Source: Flectonema sp. DT1601 (lineage: Eukaryota; Euglenozoa; Diplonemea; Diplonemida; Diplonemidae). From it: DNA of 64,000 nucleotides. Numbering within the stretch: position 1 is the first letter of the stretch; every line of letters begins with the position of its first letter. The translations under genes and the position numbers were made by a program. Positions 1 to 11,798 of the stretch are shown here, piece by piece. The DNA lies in assembly GCA_964019425.1 (NCBI GenBank), contig OZ025815.1, positions 124,001 to 188,000 on the forward strand, written 5' to 3'. The notes beneath the pieces are model-generated. The model worked only from the letters and a program-made list of their open reading frames with translations. It was not told the DNA's origin and searched no databases.

Positions 1-3000
1 GCGTTCTTCTTGTGCTTTTCTTTCAGCTATTTGTGACAGTCGATATTGTTTTGCTGTTTCTGCTCTTCTGCGTTCTTCCTGTGAGATTTCATGTTCCCAC
101 CTGGAATATTCTTTTTCTTCTAGTTCTGTGAATCTTCTGACGTTCATTATATTAATATTTCCATTAAGATTACCTATATCAGATCTACTTTGAATTCCTT
201 CAGAAGACTTGCTGTACATCTGTCGTTGTTGAGCAATCGCAACGTGTGAGAATCGAGTGAGTTTATCGAGTCTAGAGATGTCAGTGATGTGGATTATAAC
301 TTTCAAACAAACCTCAACATCAACAGCACGAAAACCTGATATCGAACTCTGAGATATCTGAATTTTACTTCTAACGAATTCAATGAAATTTCTAATCTTT
401 TTATATTCGTTATTCAATCTCTCTCTTTCATCTAAAGGACACTCTTTAGGAGTTGAAGTATAGCCTGACACGTCAGGTAATAGTGTCAATGATAATACGT
501 GTGTTGGTTCTAATTTCCAAGTGTACGGAGTACCAGCTGTAAATTCTCTCATAAAAACTGAGACCTCGTCTGTCCATTTTTCAACAACACTTGGATTTCG
601 AGTAGCGTTATTCCAATTTGGATTGTCGAATACTATTCTAATGAAGGGGATCGGTTTTATTGTTTTCACATCAACTGATACTTCACTCAGAGACATCGCC
701 TGAATACACTTCACGACAACCTCATGGATTGAATCATTTAAAGAAATATTAATATCAGTTCGGAGAGTTACTTCTGCTCGAAATTTCTTTGATCTTCCTC
801 TTGTTTTTAAAGCATATTTATCTTCGGGTTTTACTACAATCTTTTGAGCGAGAATGATTTCACCAACGTATGTACCGTGAAGTTCTTGTTCGTGGTGGAT
901 GAACCATTTGTCTAGTTTAGATCTTAAGTAAGAAATCATTTTATTAACACCAAGCTCACCATCCTCTTCTCCAGGGAATGGCATGGCATCACCTGAAAGA
1001 CCCTTTAATAAGTAATGAGTTAGCAGTCCACTTTGAGTACTTTCTGGATATGGTATTGTAATGTGCTGTGCTGACGAAGATTGAAAAAGACCAAATCCTC
1101 CAAAGGAATTATCATTACGAGTACCTGACTGATGAAGAGCGTCGATACACAGAACTGAGTGATCTCCAAGTGTTGGTTCATTTCCAAGACAGATATCAAT
1201 TAATTCTTTAACAGACCAAACAGTTAGAGGAGTGAATTCATTACCAACATCACCAGGAAGTAAATATCTACAAGGGTCTGGATCATCGTATTCGATGTCT
1301 TTTATTTCTAAGTTTTCTGTCGGCTCAGGTTCGCATTCCTCAACTTCATCAACTCCAGTCCTGTCACTTCTCGAGTTCCGATGACCTCTTCGTCTTGGAG
1401 ATACGAGTCCATCTCGTAGATCTTTAGCTTCTTTAGAAGAGGCTTCTTTCTTAGCTGCTTCTTCCATTGCTTTTCTCTTTATCTCTACGGCTTTTGTAGT
1501 TGGTAGAGATTTCTGTCGTTTTTTATTTTTCTTTGCTTCCGATTCAAGCCGCTGTCGCATTTCCTCATCAGCTTCTTTATATTTTACAGATTCCTGAACT
1601 TGGAGTGTACTCCAGCTGCTGTTCTCATTGTTTTGGGTTTCTGATCGCAGCTCAGATTCGTATGCTTCGATCCATTCAAACATTGTTCGTGTTGATGGTA
1701 ATCTGTTGTTTATTAATTCTTATTTTATAGTAACAGATAAATTAACGATGGAGTATCTTACTTACATACCGAGAATACCTACCGTTGACACCTCTACAAC
1801 AAAAGTAAACAAACAGTTGTGCATCAGGCTGCTGTGATCGTATTTTCTTAATATACGAAATCACAATATCTCTGGTTGGTGGCCCCTTGGCGATGTGATA
1901 ATTATCGCGAAAGGTATGAACTTCGTATCCGATCTGTGGTGTTGTTGTTACTACTCTAATGGATAATTAAGTACTAATTATTGTTATGTTAATAATACAA
2001 ACCTTCAACAGCAGAGCTTCAACTTGTGAAGAAAGGTTTTCAGAACTCCAATGGTCAGGGATCGATGAATTATGATATTCCGTCACGGCCACCAGGACGG
2101 CTATTTTTTTCGTTTTTGCTTCCGTCGCAGCAGCGCATGAAAACCTCGTCGACCTGCGATGTTCAACTCGTCGTCTTTGACACTCCCGTTCTTCCGAAAG
2201 ATGAGATACTTTTCGTCGAGCAGAGCAGGCTCGAAAAGTCTTTTGAATCATAACAGCTGCCCAGTACCTCGTCTTTCCCTGAATTGATCTCGTGATTGCA
2301 ACCAGAGACGTAAACTCATCAGGAGTTGGGTATTTGAGTATCGTAGACAACACAAACAAGTTAGAAGATGGAACTCCACATAAAATAGATTTCCTCAATA
2401 ATTGAGAACTATCAGATCCTTCGAATGATGCGGCTACTCGTGTCCTTTCTTTTGAACTCGCAGCTGTGCATCTTTTAATTAATTGCGGACTGGTACCAGT
2501 CTCTAGCAATCCTTGCATTGCTGCTTGTACTGTTTTATTCATTATCATTTTACGTTTACCAAATGTGCCCATTGTTGCGACTGTATCTACCCATGATAGG
2601 TGAAGGGGTTCAAACACTGCAGTTCTTCGATTTCGTTGTTGACCAACAAAATCAAATGCGAGCAATGAAGCGTCGCCTAGCTTTAGTGTGAATGCTGTGT
2701 TGCAAAATCGGAGATCGTCTTCTTGTAATCTCTGAATGACGTCAGATACAAGTTTACGATAGGTATCAATTTTGAGAAGTTCATAACAGTGAAGAGGTAT
2801 TCCAAAATATCGATCATCAGCTACCTCTGAGGGATACTTCGATGTGTCAAGTGGATATGAATAGTCACCTGGTTTAGAATATTAGTTGTGTCGAATTCAT
2901 TAATAGAAATACTTTAATTAAACATACCAAGTGATGATAAGAAATCACCATGAATGACGTCATACTTCACTTCTTTATAAGCTCCTGTTTCATCTGGATC

Positions 3001-5424
3001 CGCTCCAAAGGCTACGCAGGCAATTTCTAATTTGTTATTTTTATGACAATTCGTCATTGCTGATGTGATTATCTTACGAACTGGTTCAGCAGTGTCGTGA
3101 GTAGCGAGACGATCAGCGTTGGGGTCGTACAACCATCGGCTTAGCTTCTTTTTACCATCGAAGTATATTCCGTTATTACCGTGTCCTGTTGTGTCTATTG
3201 CTACTTTTGATCCTGGACCTTCATTTAGTGGCCAATGAGCAACTCGTAGTTCTCCTCTTCCCTTTATCACACGCAAGTGTCTCAAGCCTCCGCTGAAATG
3301 TTTTTCTACGGTACCTCTGTTATTGTGAGCACCAACACATATCCACTGCGTGAAAGGAGCAAACTCTGGTTGTCTAGTCGGTTTCGTAGGACAGAAGTGA
3401 AGTGCGTAGAGTCTCTTATCAACATATACTTTCATTTTATTTAAATAGCAGTCTTGGACTTGCCATTTTACACTGTGCCATCCTCCATCAAATAGTTGTT
3501 GACACTCAATAGAAGCTGCGAAGACCTGTTTGGTTGTCGTAGGTGGAAATTATTATAAAAGAACCGGTATCTCACTAAATAATTCTCACACTTTGTTTTT
3601 TGTTTGTGTGTGCAACCGGAAAGACAATAATCAAACCTGAGAGAAACAATCTCTGACCCAAAAACAAACGACCGCAGGAGAAAGGCGTCCAAAGGATGAC
3701 GAGTTTAAGTCAAGTCCGAATCCAGGATGCTTGTGAGTGGTATCCGTAGCCCCAATGACAGTCATAACTCTTGAAGTGACAGTTGTCTTTATTAGAACTT
3801 CAACAACGAATCCGTTGAGCATCGCACCGAAATCACCGATTGGACCAACATTCAGGTACGTACTCTGTCCATTAAACCGAACTGATGTTACTGGGAAATC
3901 TTCTACCTGAACAGAACAGTCATACGCTGTCGCACTACCTGATAAGGTCGACAAGTCTTTGCAACTTATTTGAGAATCAGTTTCATTTTTTGTAGTCGGA
4001 GGTGCTTCCAATTGCCAATAAGCAAGCATCGTATTGACATCATGTGTGTCTTCAATAGTTGTTGCTAATTGTACTTCAGATATGTATCCACAAAACTGAT
4101 TATCAATTGTGTCTTCAGAAGTGTGATTAGCTCCAATTATTCCTCGTTGAGACCATCTTCCAAAGTTTGATGGATACTCTGCTTGACCAATTCGTATTGG
4201 GAGGGACTCTCCGTTGACATTACAGGTAACTTTATGGTCTTCCAGATTATAAATATTCCACTCAAGACAGGTCCAGGTATCTTGTAAGGTCAGACCAGAT
4301 ATCTGAGCTTCGAGACACTTGTGATCGGAATCGAAAATCTGAAGTAAAACTGCGCCCTCATCATATTGATGATGAATGTTGATATCTACCATTAGACACA
4401 AACAAGGTGCTGCTTGAGACTCATCGCTGATCTTTATTATTGTTGCTGGCTGTTCAGAACTAACTTGTCTAATCCAAACAGTAAGAAGTAATCCTGACAA
4501 CATTGCTTTCTCAAGATTAGGGATTACTGGAAATGTGACGTGTGATTTTTGACCATCAAACAGAATAGCATTACAGCTGTTTCTCTTTCCATTTCCAACA
4601 AGTGTTGTTACCGAACCTGGTAGTAGTGCTGTAGTAGAATTCCTAGACTGTTGACTATTTACAGTTGATCTTCTTCTAAAAGGTGATCCAGGAGGAGCTT
4701 CACCAACACCTTGAAGAGTAACTCTTCTATTAGTCGATGCATTTGAAGGTGATCTCGGATTAGGAGGTTTACCACTTAGACTTGCCCGTCCAGGGTTTGA
4801 CGGAACACCTGAGAATTTTTCTCCGTTTTCTGATGCATGAATCACAACTGTTCCTATCGGCATTGCTTGTTTCAGTTCTGAAATACTCGATAATCTTTTA
4901 CTATTCCCCCGTGACTGAGCTGCTTGTGAAGAACGCTTACCCGCTCCACCAGACCTCTTTGACAATGATGGAAGGACATGTTTTGTTGGAAATGCTGCGA
5001 AAGGATCATCAACTCGATCAGGAGTCGTTGATGTAGTATTTGATAAGATGGGTTTCTCTTCTACGACAGGTAGCTGAGTATCTTCCCATGCATCGTGTGA
5101 GATTAGAATGTGTTCTTGTAGTCCTTTTATTAATAAATCGATTAAAGTATGAATCGACCTCGACTTCCCCGACTCTGGTTGACCCATCGCTACTAACGTA
5201 CAGTTCTCTCGGTTACTAATCTTCGTTACAATGTTATCGACGATACTTGAGAATCGTAATCCAGTTACTCCATCATCCCAGTTGCAAGCTAAGTCACAAT
5301 TTATATCTGAAAATCCAGTCGCACCATCTCCTGTGACTTTGTTTTCCTCTTCGTTTACCTGAATCTCAATGCATCCCTCTTCACGTTCATTCTTACCCTT
5401 TGTTGCCAATATGTATAAAGGCAT
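1..5424 (-). CDS. Kinesin-P-loop / LamG / IQ / caspase-like multidomain protein (5 exons, runs off left edge)
   Basis: Exons read on the minus strand: 5424-3637, 3525-2928, 2868-2003, 1933-1770 and 1702 to beyond base 1. All four junctions are GT-AG and keep frame, giving 1706 residues so far. The ATG at 5424 follows an acceptor (CCAATCAG) by 10 bases. Residues 60-105 look like the P-loop end of a kinesin motor (NCTLVA, then GQPESGKS at 81-88); switch I and II are not visible. Two LamG/concanavalin-like domains follow (about 290-475 and 505-760; WHSVKW across exon 2). An IQ motif (IQKTFRACSARRK) lies near 1003-1016. A caspase-like fold starts near 1047 (IAVLVAVTEY), with YFCCRG at 1127-1132 and LCIDALHQSG near 1322-1332. 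A charged coiled coil is reached at the edge. The usual SGHG and DACHSG loops lack His and Cys, so it is probably not a protease. Function unknown. Confidence 0.85.
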
Positions 5425-5831
5425 CGCTTCCAACCTGATTGGTGAATATAAGTTGAACAATAAAAAAAACAATACCTAGTCTATCTAGAGAATAGGTTTA
5501 TCGATCAGATCTATTCATCCCTGAAATGAAATAATATAAATAAATGTTATTAAACTCTTTTGTTAAAAAAAAATGTCTTTCGATCGGTGTCCAGATTTTG
5601 AAGAAGCCCGTAGTGTCAGTCTTCACAAACGACAACCGAAACAGAGAGAAGAGCAGAGAGAAGAGTGTCTGTCAACTTTCCGATAAGGGTTTGAGTTGAA
5701 ATATTAAAAAGAAATAACGTTTGAAATGAAATGTAATTAGTAAAATGAATTTTCACATTGTGAACCGTCAGCATCATTCGACAGGAAAAGAAAGCAACAG
5801 CGAGTGAGTCCCAACCTCTGAATAGAATTAA
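5425..5831. other. Intergenic, 3' flank of the left-edge gene's upstream neighbour
   Basis: AT-rich spacer between the pectinase-like stop and the next start. It should hold the 3' UTR of the pectinase gene and the 5' leader of the left-edge gene. I see no RNA gene or repeat in it apart from short A runs. Confidence 0.6.
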
Positions 5832-7187
5832 CTAATTATTGCAATGGATTTCAGGGTTTTTAATATTGTGAAACACACCACGTACGTATTGACAATCATA
5901 CTTTAACATTGCATTACCCAAATCAACATCAATCATTGTTAAGTTTGTTATAATATCGTATGCGAGTCCTTTGAACTCTCCTGCTGAATGAACTCCACCA
6001 AGACTCGTAATGTTTGAAAATAATATATTTGATATGTGTGGAAGTGCCGTAGAATTTGTTGTTTGATTACCACATGTTTTGTCACCGTAGTCTAGAGTGA
6101 TGTCAAAAGCAGATGAAATATCTGTTAAAGTTATGTTACGAAATTGGATATCATGAATCCATCCTCCTCTTCCTGGACATGATTTAATCCTTGGACCACT
6201 ACGAGTTCCGTTGTGATGAATATTATGAAACAAGACATTACTGATACCTGCTGCTGTTCTGGATCCAATTGCCATCCCGTGTCCTGTTAGGCAATCTGTA
6301 TCGTGAATTGTTATATTGTGAGTCGTTTTGTTTAAAACAATTCCTTGCCAATCACTACCCGAGTAGACTGCCATGCAATCATCTCCTACTGATATTTTAT
6401 TATAACGAAACGTTCCATTTATGACACTGATTGGATCAATGCCGTCTGTATTCGGAGCATTAGAAGGTGCGTAAACATTACAATTCTCAACCAACACATT
6501 GGAACTGTATTGAGGTACGATATTCCAGAAAGGACTGTTTTGAACGTTCAGTCCATTAATATGGATGTCATTCACATGCATCAAATGAATCAGTTTTGGT
6601 CTTTGAGCAGAGAAATTCGCTCCATCAGGACATTGCCTTGCAGCCCAAGGAGCAGCAGATTTGTTATTATAACAATCATCCCACCAACGTTGACCAGAAC
6701 CATCAATATGAACACCAAGTGAAGATCCACGTAAAGTTATGTTAGTAAGTTTATGCCATTGTAGACATTGGTCTCCATATGCATAAGGCGTCTTGGTAAT
6801 TTTAATACATCTTCCTCCGTTGATGATCGCAGAGTGTGTAAACCCACCAATGAATTGTTCAGTATCTGGATCATATATCTTTGGGTAGTAGTCCCATGTG
6901 ATCTCAGCTTTATCTTTACTTATAGAGCTCCAGTTATGTGGCGGAGGCACAGCTAACAGTTGACCAACGAATTCAACATCGATATGACTTTCTAAAAACA
7001 GACTTGTTGTTAGGAATACACCGCTGGGTATCATCACTGTCTCTCTTCTTATAGAACCATCAGAAATCGCTTTTTGAATTGCTTTTGTATTATCAACCTT
7101 TCCTCCACTTATTGCATTGTATGGAGGCTCACAAATATTAATAACTCCTGCAAACAGTAAAGCAAAAGGCGCAAGTAGCTGAGTCAT
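5832..7187 (-). CDS. Glycoside hydrolase family 28 (polygalacturonase-like), probably secreted
   Basis: Single exon, 451 residues from the ATG at 7187. The frame is open further upstream, but this ATG sits 12 bases after an acceptor (CCTCCCCACAG) and starts a hydrophobic signal-peptide-like stretch (MTQLLAPFALLFAGV). GH28 enzymes hydrolyse alpha-1,4 bonds of pectic galacturonan through a right-handed beta-helix. All the family motifs are present in order: NTDGID, GDDC, TGHGMAIGS and GPRIKSCPGRGG, so the general acid/base aspartates and the catalytic-site His, Arg and Lys are kept. Many NxT/S sites fit a glycosylated exported protein. Length is usual for the family. The exact substrate (homogalacturonan, rhamnogalacturonan or xylogalacturonan) cannot be told. 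In a phagotrophic or osmotrophic protist this points to use of plant or algal wall material. Confidence 0.92.
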   Translation of the reverse strand: MTQLLAPFALLFAGVINICEPPYNAISGGKVDNTKAIQKAISDGSIRRETVMIPSGVFLTTSLFLESHIDVEFVGQLLAVPPPHNWSSISKDKAEITWDYYPKIYDPDTEQFIGGFTHSAIINGGRCIKITKTPYAYGDQCLQWHKLTNITLRGSSLGVHIDGSGQRWWDDCYNNKSAAPWAARQCPDGANFSAQRPKLIHLMHVNDIHINGLNVQNSPFWNIVPQYSSNVLVENCNVYAPSNAPNTDGIDPISVINGTFRYNKISVGDDCMAVYSGSDWQGIVLNKTTHNITIHDTDCLTGHGMAIGSRTAAGISNVLFHNIHHNGTRSGPRIKSCPGRGGWIHDIQFRNITLTDISSAFDITLDYGDKTCGNQTTNSTALPHISNILFSNITSLGGVHSAGEFKGLAYDIITNLTMIDVDLGNAMLKYDCQYVRGVFHNIKNPEIHCNN

Positions 7188-8365
7188 GGTTACTACTAAC
7201 TGTGGGGAGGTTATTATGAAGATAGAGATAGCTTTTGATTTCATTATTTTAAAATACCCATTTCTCACTAGTGTATAGGATTATTATATGAACGTAATAC
7301 GTTACTGTTTTGGGTAACACTAATTATTATTATCGCTTCCCTTGTCGGTACAACTTTTTTTTTTTTTTTTTTTTTTTTAATAATAATTCTTTTTATCATC
7401 GCACGACTATATTTAAAAAGGATGCATGTTGACAATAAAAACGTCCGAATGGAAACAAAATAAAAAAAGGAAAGGGGTGAGGCCGAAAGAGCCTAACTCC
7501 CTAAAAACTAAAATGAAAAAACGAAATAAATAAGAAACTTGGTGGTGGAAGGGAAGCCGGAAACGATAGCGGGAATATAAAAATCAAAAAAAAAAAAAAA
7601 TATATCTTCCTGGGGCAAGTCATCAAATACGTCTTAGCAGACTCCAACATTCAAAATCCGTAAATAAATTTATTTTTACAACATAATTTGGCTTTTATCG
7701 TTAAACTTTTTTTTTTGTTTTTTCTCATTTTTGCACGAAACCGTAACCAGATATGAACATAGCGAAAGCTAAAAGGAGATTACGCGTGCTGCTACAAATA
7801 CTTTTGCTAAAAACAAAAAAAAAAAAAAAAAAAAAGAGCCAGACGAGCAAGTCGCCATCCAACTCAGTTGAAAAAGTGTATGTGTTGTGTAATTTCCATC
7901 ATGTTTGTAGAACAGGGAATACGTGAGGGGAAGAAATAATTAAATAGCAGGCGTAGCCAGTTAGACGTACCGAAGAGAACGGTTCAGGTACATATTAAAT
8001 TATTGAGTCGATGTTTATAATACAAATATTTCTGTAAAATAGAAAACTTTTTTTTTTTTTTTTTTTCTTTTCGATAAATTGACACAAATAAAAAAAAATA
8101 AAAAAAATAAAAAAAAAAATAAAAACAATAACAGAAATGCTTTATGACACAAATATAAAAAGTAAATAATACAACGCAGCGTCTCTATTTTTACAAAGGA
8201 AACACTCTGTGAGAGATAACAGTCACGTTTAACTAGGAGGAGAGTAGGAATCCCAACACAAAAACACGTAAGTGTGTTTTATAAGGTTCGTAGTTTAGAA
8301 AACCTTCGTGTTGAGACTACCAATAAAAGTATATTACAAAGTGTGGTCCTTAACTATCCAACAAA
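7188..8365. other. 1.2 kb non-coding gap with homopolymer runs
   Basis: No credible frame on either strand. Holds T24 at 7355-7378, several A runs near 7590, 7810 and 8090, and a T run near 8050. It should carry the long 3' UTR of the PB1-UBA gene and the 5' leader of the pectinase gene. Confidence 0.6.
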
Positions 8366-9472
8366 CTACAACAATTTTGAGATAATTGTAACTAAATTGC
8401 CTTCGTCTTTACGAAGCAGGTCGAGAATATCTGTTCCAACGATGAATCCCATGGCACTTAATTTAGTAATCTCAGCTGGATAGGTACCACGAGTTTTATT
8501 ATCAATAACAACGTGTTGTTCTTTATTCTGATTGATGAGTTGTTTCCAGACATAGACTTCTTGTTCCAAGTGAAGGTCGCGTTCGTATTCCTGTGCTTCA
8601 CACAGAACTGCGAGTTGGCGTTCGTCAATTTTCATTTCCTTCGGTGGCTCTTCTGATGATTGTTCCTGGAGTTCGTCTGTTCTTTGTTCACATTGAAGTG
8701 GTGGTTCATAAAAACCGCCACTGAGGTGTTTTGATAGAAAGCACTCATCGTCAACCTGATCGAATACGATAGCAGTCTGTTGTTCTTCAAATTGTTGTCC
8801 GTATTGAATTCCTTCTTGTATCCTTTTCAAAGCTTCTTTAATCCATTCATCATCTGAAGTAATATTTTCACTCTGACAATAACTGTGTTGAGTGTCATTC
8901 GTTCGAGGCAGTTCCATTGTTGCAAGACAACACGGTGGTTGTTTTCTTGCTTTTTTGATTTGAGCAATCTCCAACCTTGCCGAAGCACTCATCGTTCGCA
9001 GCTGTTGACGAAAAGCTTTTCTAATTAAACGAGCTCCGTCTGAATGTTTTGTGAGCATCTGACGTATTAAGTTTTGAGGTCTTTTCTTCTTTTGATTTTG
9101 TTTAATTTTAAGTCTTTGATCCCTCTTGTTTGGTAATACTGAAGACAGTTTTCCGATAACCGCAGGAGGTGTTTTTGGTTGCTCAACCGAAATTTTATTA
9201 ACCCGAAGGTGCAATAAGGACTTCGGCTCAGCCTGTTTTAAACGAAGATATATTTTCACGCATTCATTCCACTCAATCTCTGTATCCATTAAGATTGTAT
9301 CACCGAAATCATCAACATATTCCAGTGAGTATGGTCCATCAACAAACTGATCAATTTGAGACGTAACATCGCTAAACTTAACTCCGAGGTTATTTGATAC
9401 TTCAAAGCGTCTTCTCCACACATGAATCAAATCCTTGAGAAGCAATATTTTAACTGGAATAATACGAGACAT
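8366..9472 (-). CDS. PB1-UBA protein, NBR1/p62-like layout
   Basis: 368 residues, single exon. The ATG at 9472 (MSRIIPVKIL) is 10 bases after an acceptor (CTCATCTCAG); an in-frame codon 24 bases further up lies before that acceptor. Residues 1-75 look like a PB1 domain: basic start, then EYVDDFGDTILMDTEIEW resembling the acidic OPCA loop. The middle is basic then acidic and low-complexity. The C-terminus (about 338-368: LSAMGF...DILDLLRKDEGNLVTIISKLL) is a good UBA domain. PB1 plus C-terminal UBA is the frame of NBR1/SQSTM1 selective-autophagy receptors, which link ubiquitinated cargo to Atg8. No ZZ finger or four-Trp domain is seen, and the only LIR-like core is WKQL near residue 300. It may be a reduced receptor or another ubiquitin adaptor. 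Confidence 0.8.
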   Translation of the reverse strand: MSRIIPVKILLLKDLIHVWRRRFEVSNNLGVKFSDVTSQIDQFVDGPYSLEYVDDFGDTILMDTEIEWNECVKIYLRLKQAEPKSLLHLRVNKISVEQPKTPPAVIGKLSSVLPNKRDQRLKIKQNQKKKRPQNLIRQMLTKHSDGARLIRKAFRQQLRTMSASARLEIAQIKKARKQPPCCLATMELPRTNDTQHSYCQSENITSDDEWIKEALKRIQEGIQYGQQFEEQQTAIVFDQVDDECFLSKHLSGGFYEPPLQCEQRTDELQEQSSEEPPKEMKIDERQLAVLCEAQEYERDLHLEQEVYVWKQLINQNKEQHVVIDNKTRGTYPAEITKLSAMGFIVGTDILDLLRKDEGNLVTIISKLL

Positions 9473-9887
9473 CTTGTTAAACCTGAGATGAGACACTTAA
9501 TAAATTTATAGACTCAGTTGGTGACACAGATGACTATTCTGATTAGATATCTTTTATTCAACTGGTACTGAGAAATATATTTTTGAATAACAGAAAAAAA
9601 CTAAAAAACATTTCCTTAGTTCTAAGTTAGCAATTTTGTAAAGTATTTTTGCAAATGAAAACTCTTCGCTCGGTAAGACAAATCAAGAAAGGAAAAAAAA
9701 AAAAAAAAAAAAAAAAACCAATAGTATCGGCGATAATAAAGAATATGTCGCATGTATTTCTCGTGTACAATAACAAACGACCTCTCTGTGTAATTAGAGA
9801 TTGTAAGCCTATATTATGATATCAACCAACTGGTCTGTCGTGATTCCCATCACAGAAGTCGAATGCAACGATAAGATGTAATTTATA
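9473..9887. other. Intergenic with A25 run
   Basis: Spacer between the PB1-UBA start and the HAD-like stop. Carries an A25 run at 9693-9717; otherwise nothing recognised. Confidence 0.55.
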
Positions 9888-10544
9888 CTACCGTTGTTTA
9901 TGATGATGATGATGAGATACTTTATTAAATCCGTTATTAAATTCATTCTTTGTAAGACCGCATGCACTAGGACACCAGGTTCCTCCACAGTTTGACGAGG
10001 CTAACTGAGTCTTTAGACCAGGAATGGCTGCCTTGGCTGCGAGTAAAGAATCTTTTGAATCATCGAAAAAGATAGTTCGCTTAGCGGTTACATTAAAGTG
10101 ATCCATAAGTCGATTGATGGAACCACTTTTCTTTAATTTATTATTTGGGTTTGGATGAGGTGCGCAACCAACTGAAGGACCCGGAGCACCTGCAGCTGTC
10201 ATCGCATCATTTGGGTATCCCATTGTTCCATGAAGCCATTTTAAACGTGAGTTCAACGTTCCTCCTCCACATGATCTGGCTGTGGCTAAACCCACAGCAT
10301 AACCATTAGAAAGACATTGATGTATAGCTTCTCTTCCGTATGCTGCAACAAACGAATCCCTTGTTCCTGTCAATTGACTTTTAAAGGCAGGTTGTGAACC
10401 TACACATCCTTTGCACGCAGGTCCTGAAGGCATTTGTGGTACACCACAAACCTTTGGATCTGCTTTACTGTGACTTGTTAGCGTTGCGTCAATATCAAAA
10501 ACGCATAACCCTTTTGGGTTTGTTGGTTGTCGTATTGCAGGCAT
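9888..10544 (-). CDS. HAD-superfamily phosphatase-like protein
   Basis: 218 residues, single exon. ATG at 10544, 23 bases after an acceptor (TTCTAAAACAG). The HAD signature is readable: motif I FDIDATLT near 16-23 (nucleophile Asp and acid Asp), motif II Thr in GLATARS, a Lys-rich NNKLKKS segment as candidate motif III, and motif IV FFDDSKDS. No signal peptide or membrane segment. It is Cys-rich in the cap-like region (KVCGVPQ, ACKGCVG) and near the end (NCGGTWCPSACG), which may bind metal or form disulphides. The C-terminus is a natural His run (SHHHHHKQR). HAD enzymes are mostly phosphohydrolases acting through an aspartyl-phosphate; the substrate is unknown here. Confidence 0.82.
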   Translation of the reverse strand: MPAIRQPTNPKGLCVFDIDATLTSHSKADPKVCGVPQMPSGPACKGCVGSQPAFKSQLTGTRDSFVAAYGREAIHQCLSNGYAVGLATARSCGGGTLNSRLKWLHGTMGYPNDAMTAAGAPGPSVGCAPHPNPNNKLKKSGSINRLMDHFNVTAKRTIFFDDSKDSLLAAKAAIPGLKTQLASSNCGGTWCPSACGLTKNEFNNGFNKVSHHHHHKQR

Positions 10545-10779
10545 GTTGTGTATGGAGTTTGGGTAATCTGTTTTAGAATTAATTTACCGTATTGCTCAAG
10601 TCTTGTAAGCATCCATCCATTCTATTAATGAGTTCATTAGTTTGTGACACTGGTACTGATGAATAAAGAAGTTTAGATATAATTAGTACTTCCCTTCTCC
10701 GTAAGAATAATATAAAGCGAACGTCAAAGATGCGTTGCTATCGTAACGATTTTGGGTGATGGATTTCTGATGGGATTCT

Positions 10780-11798
10780 TTAGTGGCTTTTGTTCTTGCC
10801 AGCCTTCTGCTTGGCGACTTGAGCAATGCGGAGCTCACGGTCTTGTGTGAGCTTTACACGGATTCCGTCAGCCTTTGGAAGTGTAACTCTGACGTCAGTA
10901 GCTGATCGACCGATGATAAAAACATTTTGTTTTCTTGTGGCGAATGTGTTTTGATTCTTATCCTTAACATGACAGATGTCGAATGAACCAGGATGTCTTT
11001 CAACATCAACGATTTCACCGACTCTACCGGCATTTGCTCCAGCCGTGACCATGACAAGAACACCTGCTTTGAACTTTACAAAGTCTACTATCTTTCCACT
11101 CTCAACATTAAAGACAATAGTGTCATCAGATTTAATTAAAGGATCAGGGTATCTAACAGTTCTTCCATCATGGGTACCTAAACATGGAACACCATTTGAG
11201 GCGGTGTATACCTTTGTTACTTTACACAACTTTGTCTGTGCCTCTTCCTCAGTTATCTTCTTGAGGGTAAATCTTCCCTTAACGTCATAGAGTACTCTCA
11301 GCTGGATTGGTTTGTTTAAAGTTATTTAAAAAAACGATAACAACGATAACAGAAAAGAACACACGTTTTCACCTGTTTTTGGTAGAGATACGCAATCCAT
11401 GAATCCTACCGGGTACTTAGGGTCTAGACGAGCTCTCGAATCAACATTTACTAATCTCTTTTTGGTGATCATCATGGCCTCTGTTCTTGTCAACGCATAC
11501 TGAAGACGGTTGCGAAGAATGAGAATGAGTGGAATACTTTCACGTTCCTATTTTTTAAATTAATATTCATATTGACTTGAAGTCTCTGATGAGAAGATCT
11601 CGAAAAGCTCTGTGAACACAAACCTTGTGAGCTCCTGATCTACATTTTGGAGCGTAAACTCCGGACAACTTATCAACCATCCAGTGCTGTGTTGTGTTGT
11701 TTAGATTACTACTCAACTGGTACTACAAATCACAACTATAATTAGTATACCTTGGGAGCTGCCAAGCGTTTCATATGCTTCTTTGTTCCACGAGCCAT
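10780..11798 (-). CDS. RPS4: 40S ribosomal protein S4 (eS4), 4 exons
   Basis: Exons 11798-11751, 11686-11624, 11547-11365 and 11301-10780, giving 271 residues. The product starts [19 protein letters not shown] and ends KAGKNKSH. It matches eS4 along its whole length: KKHMKRL N-terminus, S4-type RNA-binding region ([16 protein letters not shown]), then the KOW-like segment ([23 protein letters not shown]). Introns are 64, 76 and 63 bp. For intron 3 an in-frame donor GTGTGT eight bases past a GTGAAA decoy restores [14 protein letters not shown], the family sequence. The start is 22 bases after CTCACAAG. eS4 is part of the small ribosomal subunit body. This is the most intron-dense short gene in the window and a good marker for placing the organism. 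Confidence 0.97.
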
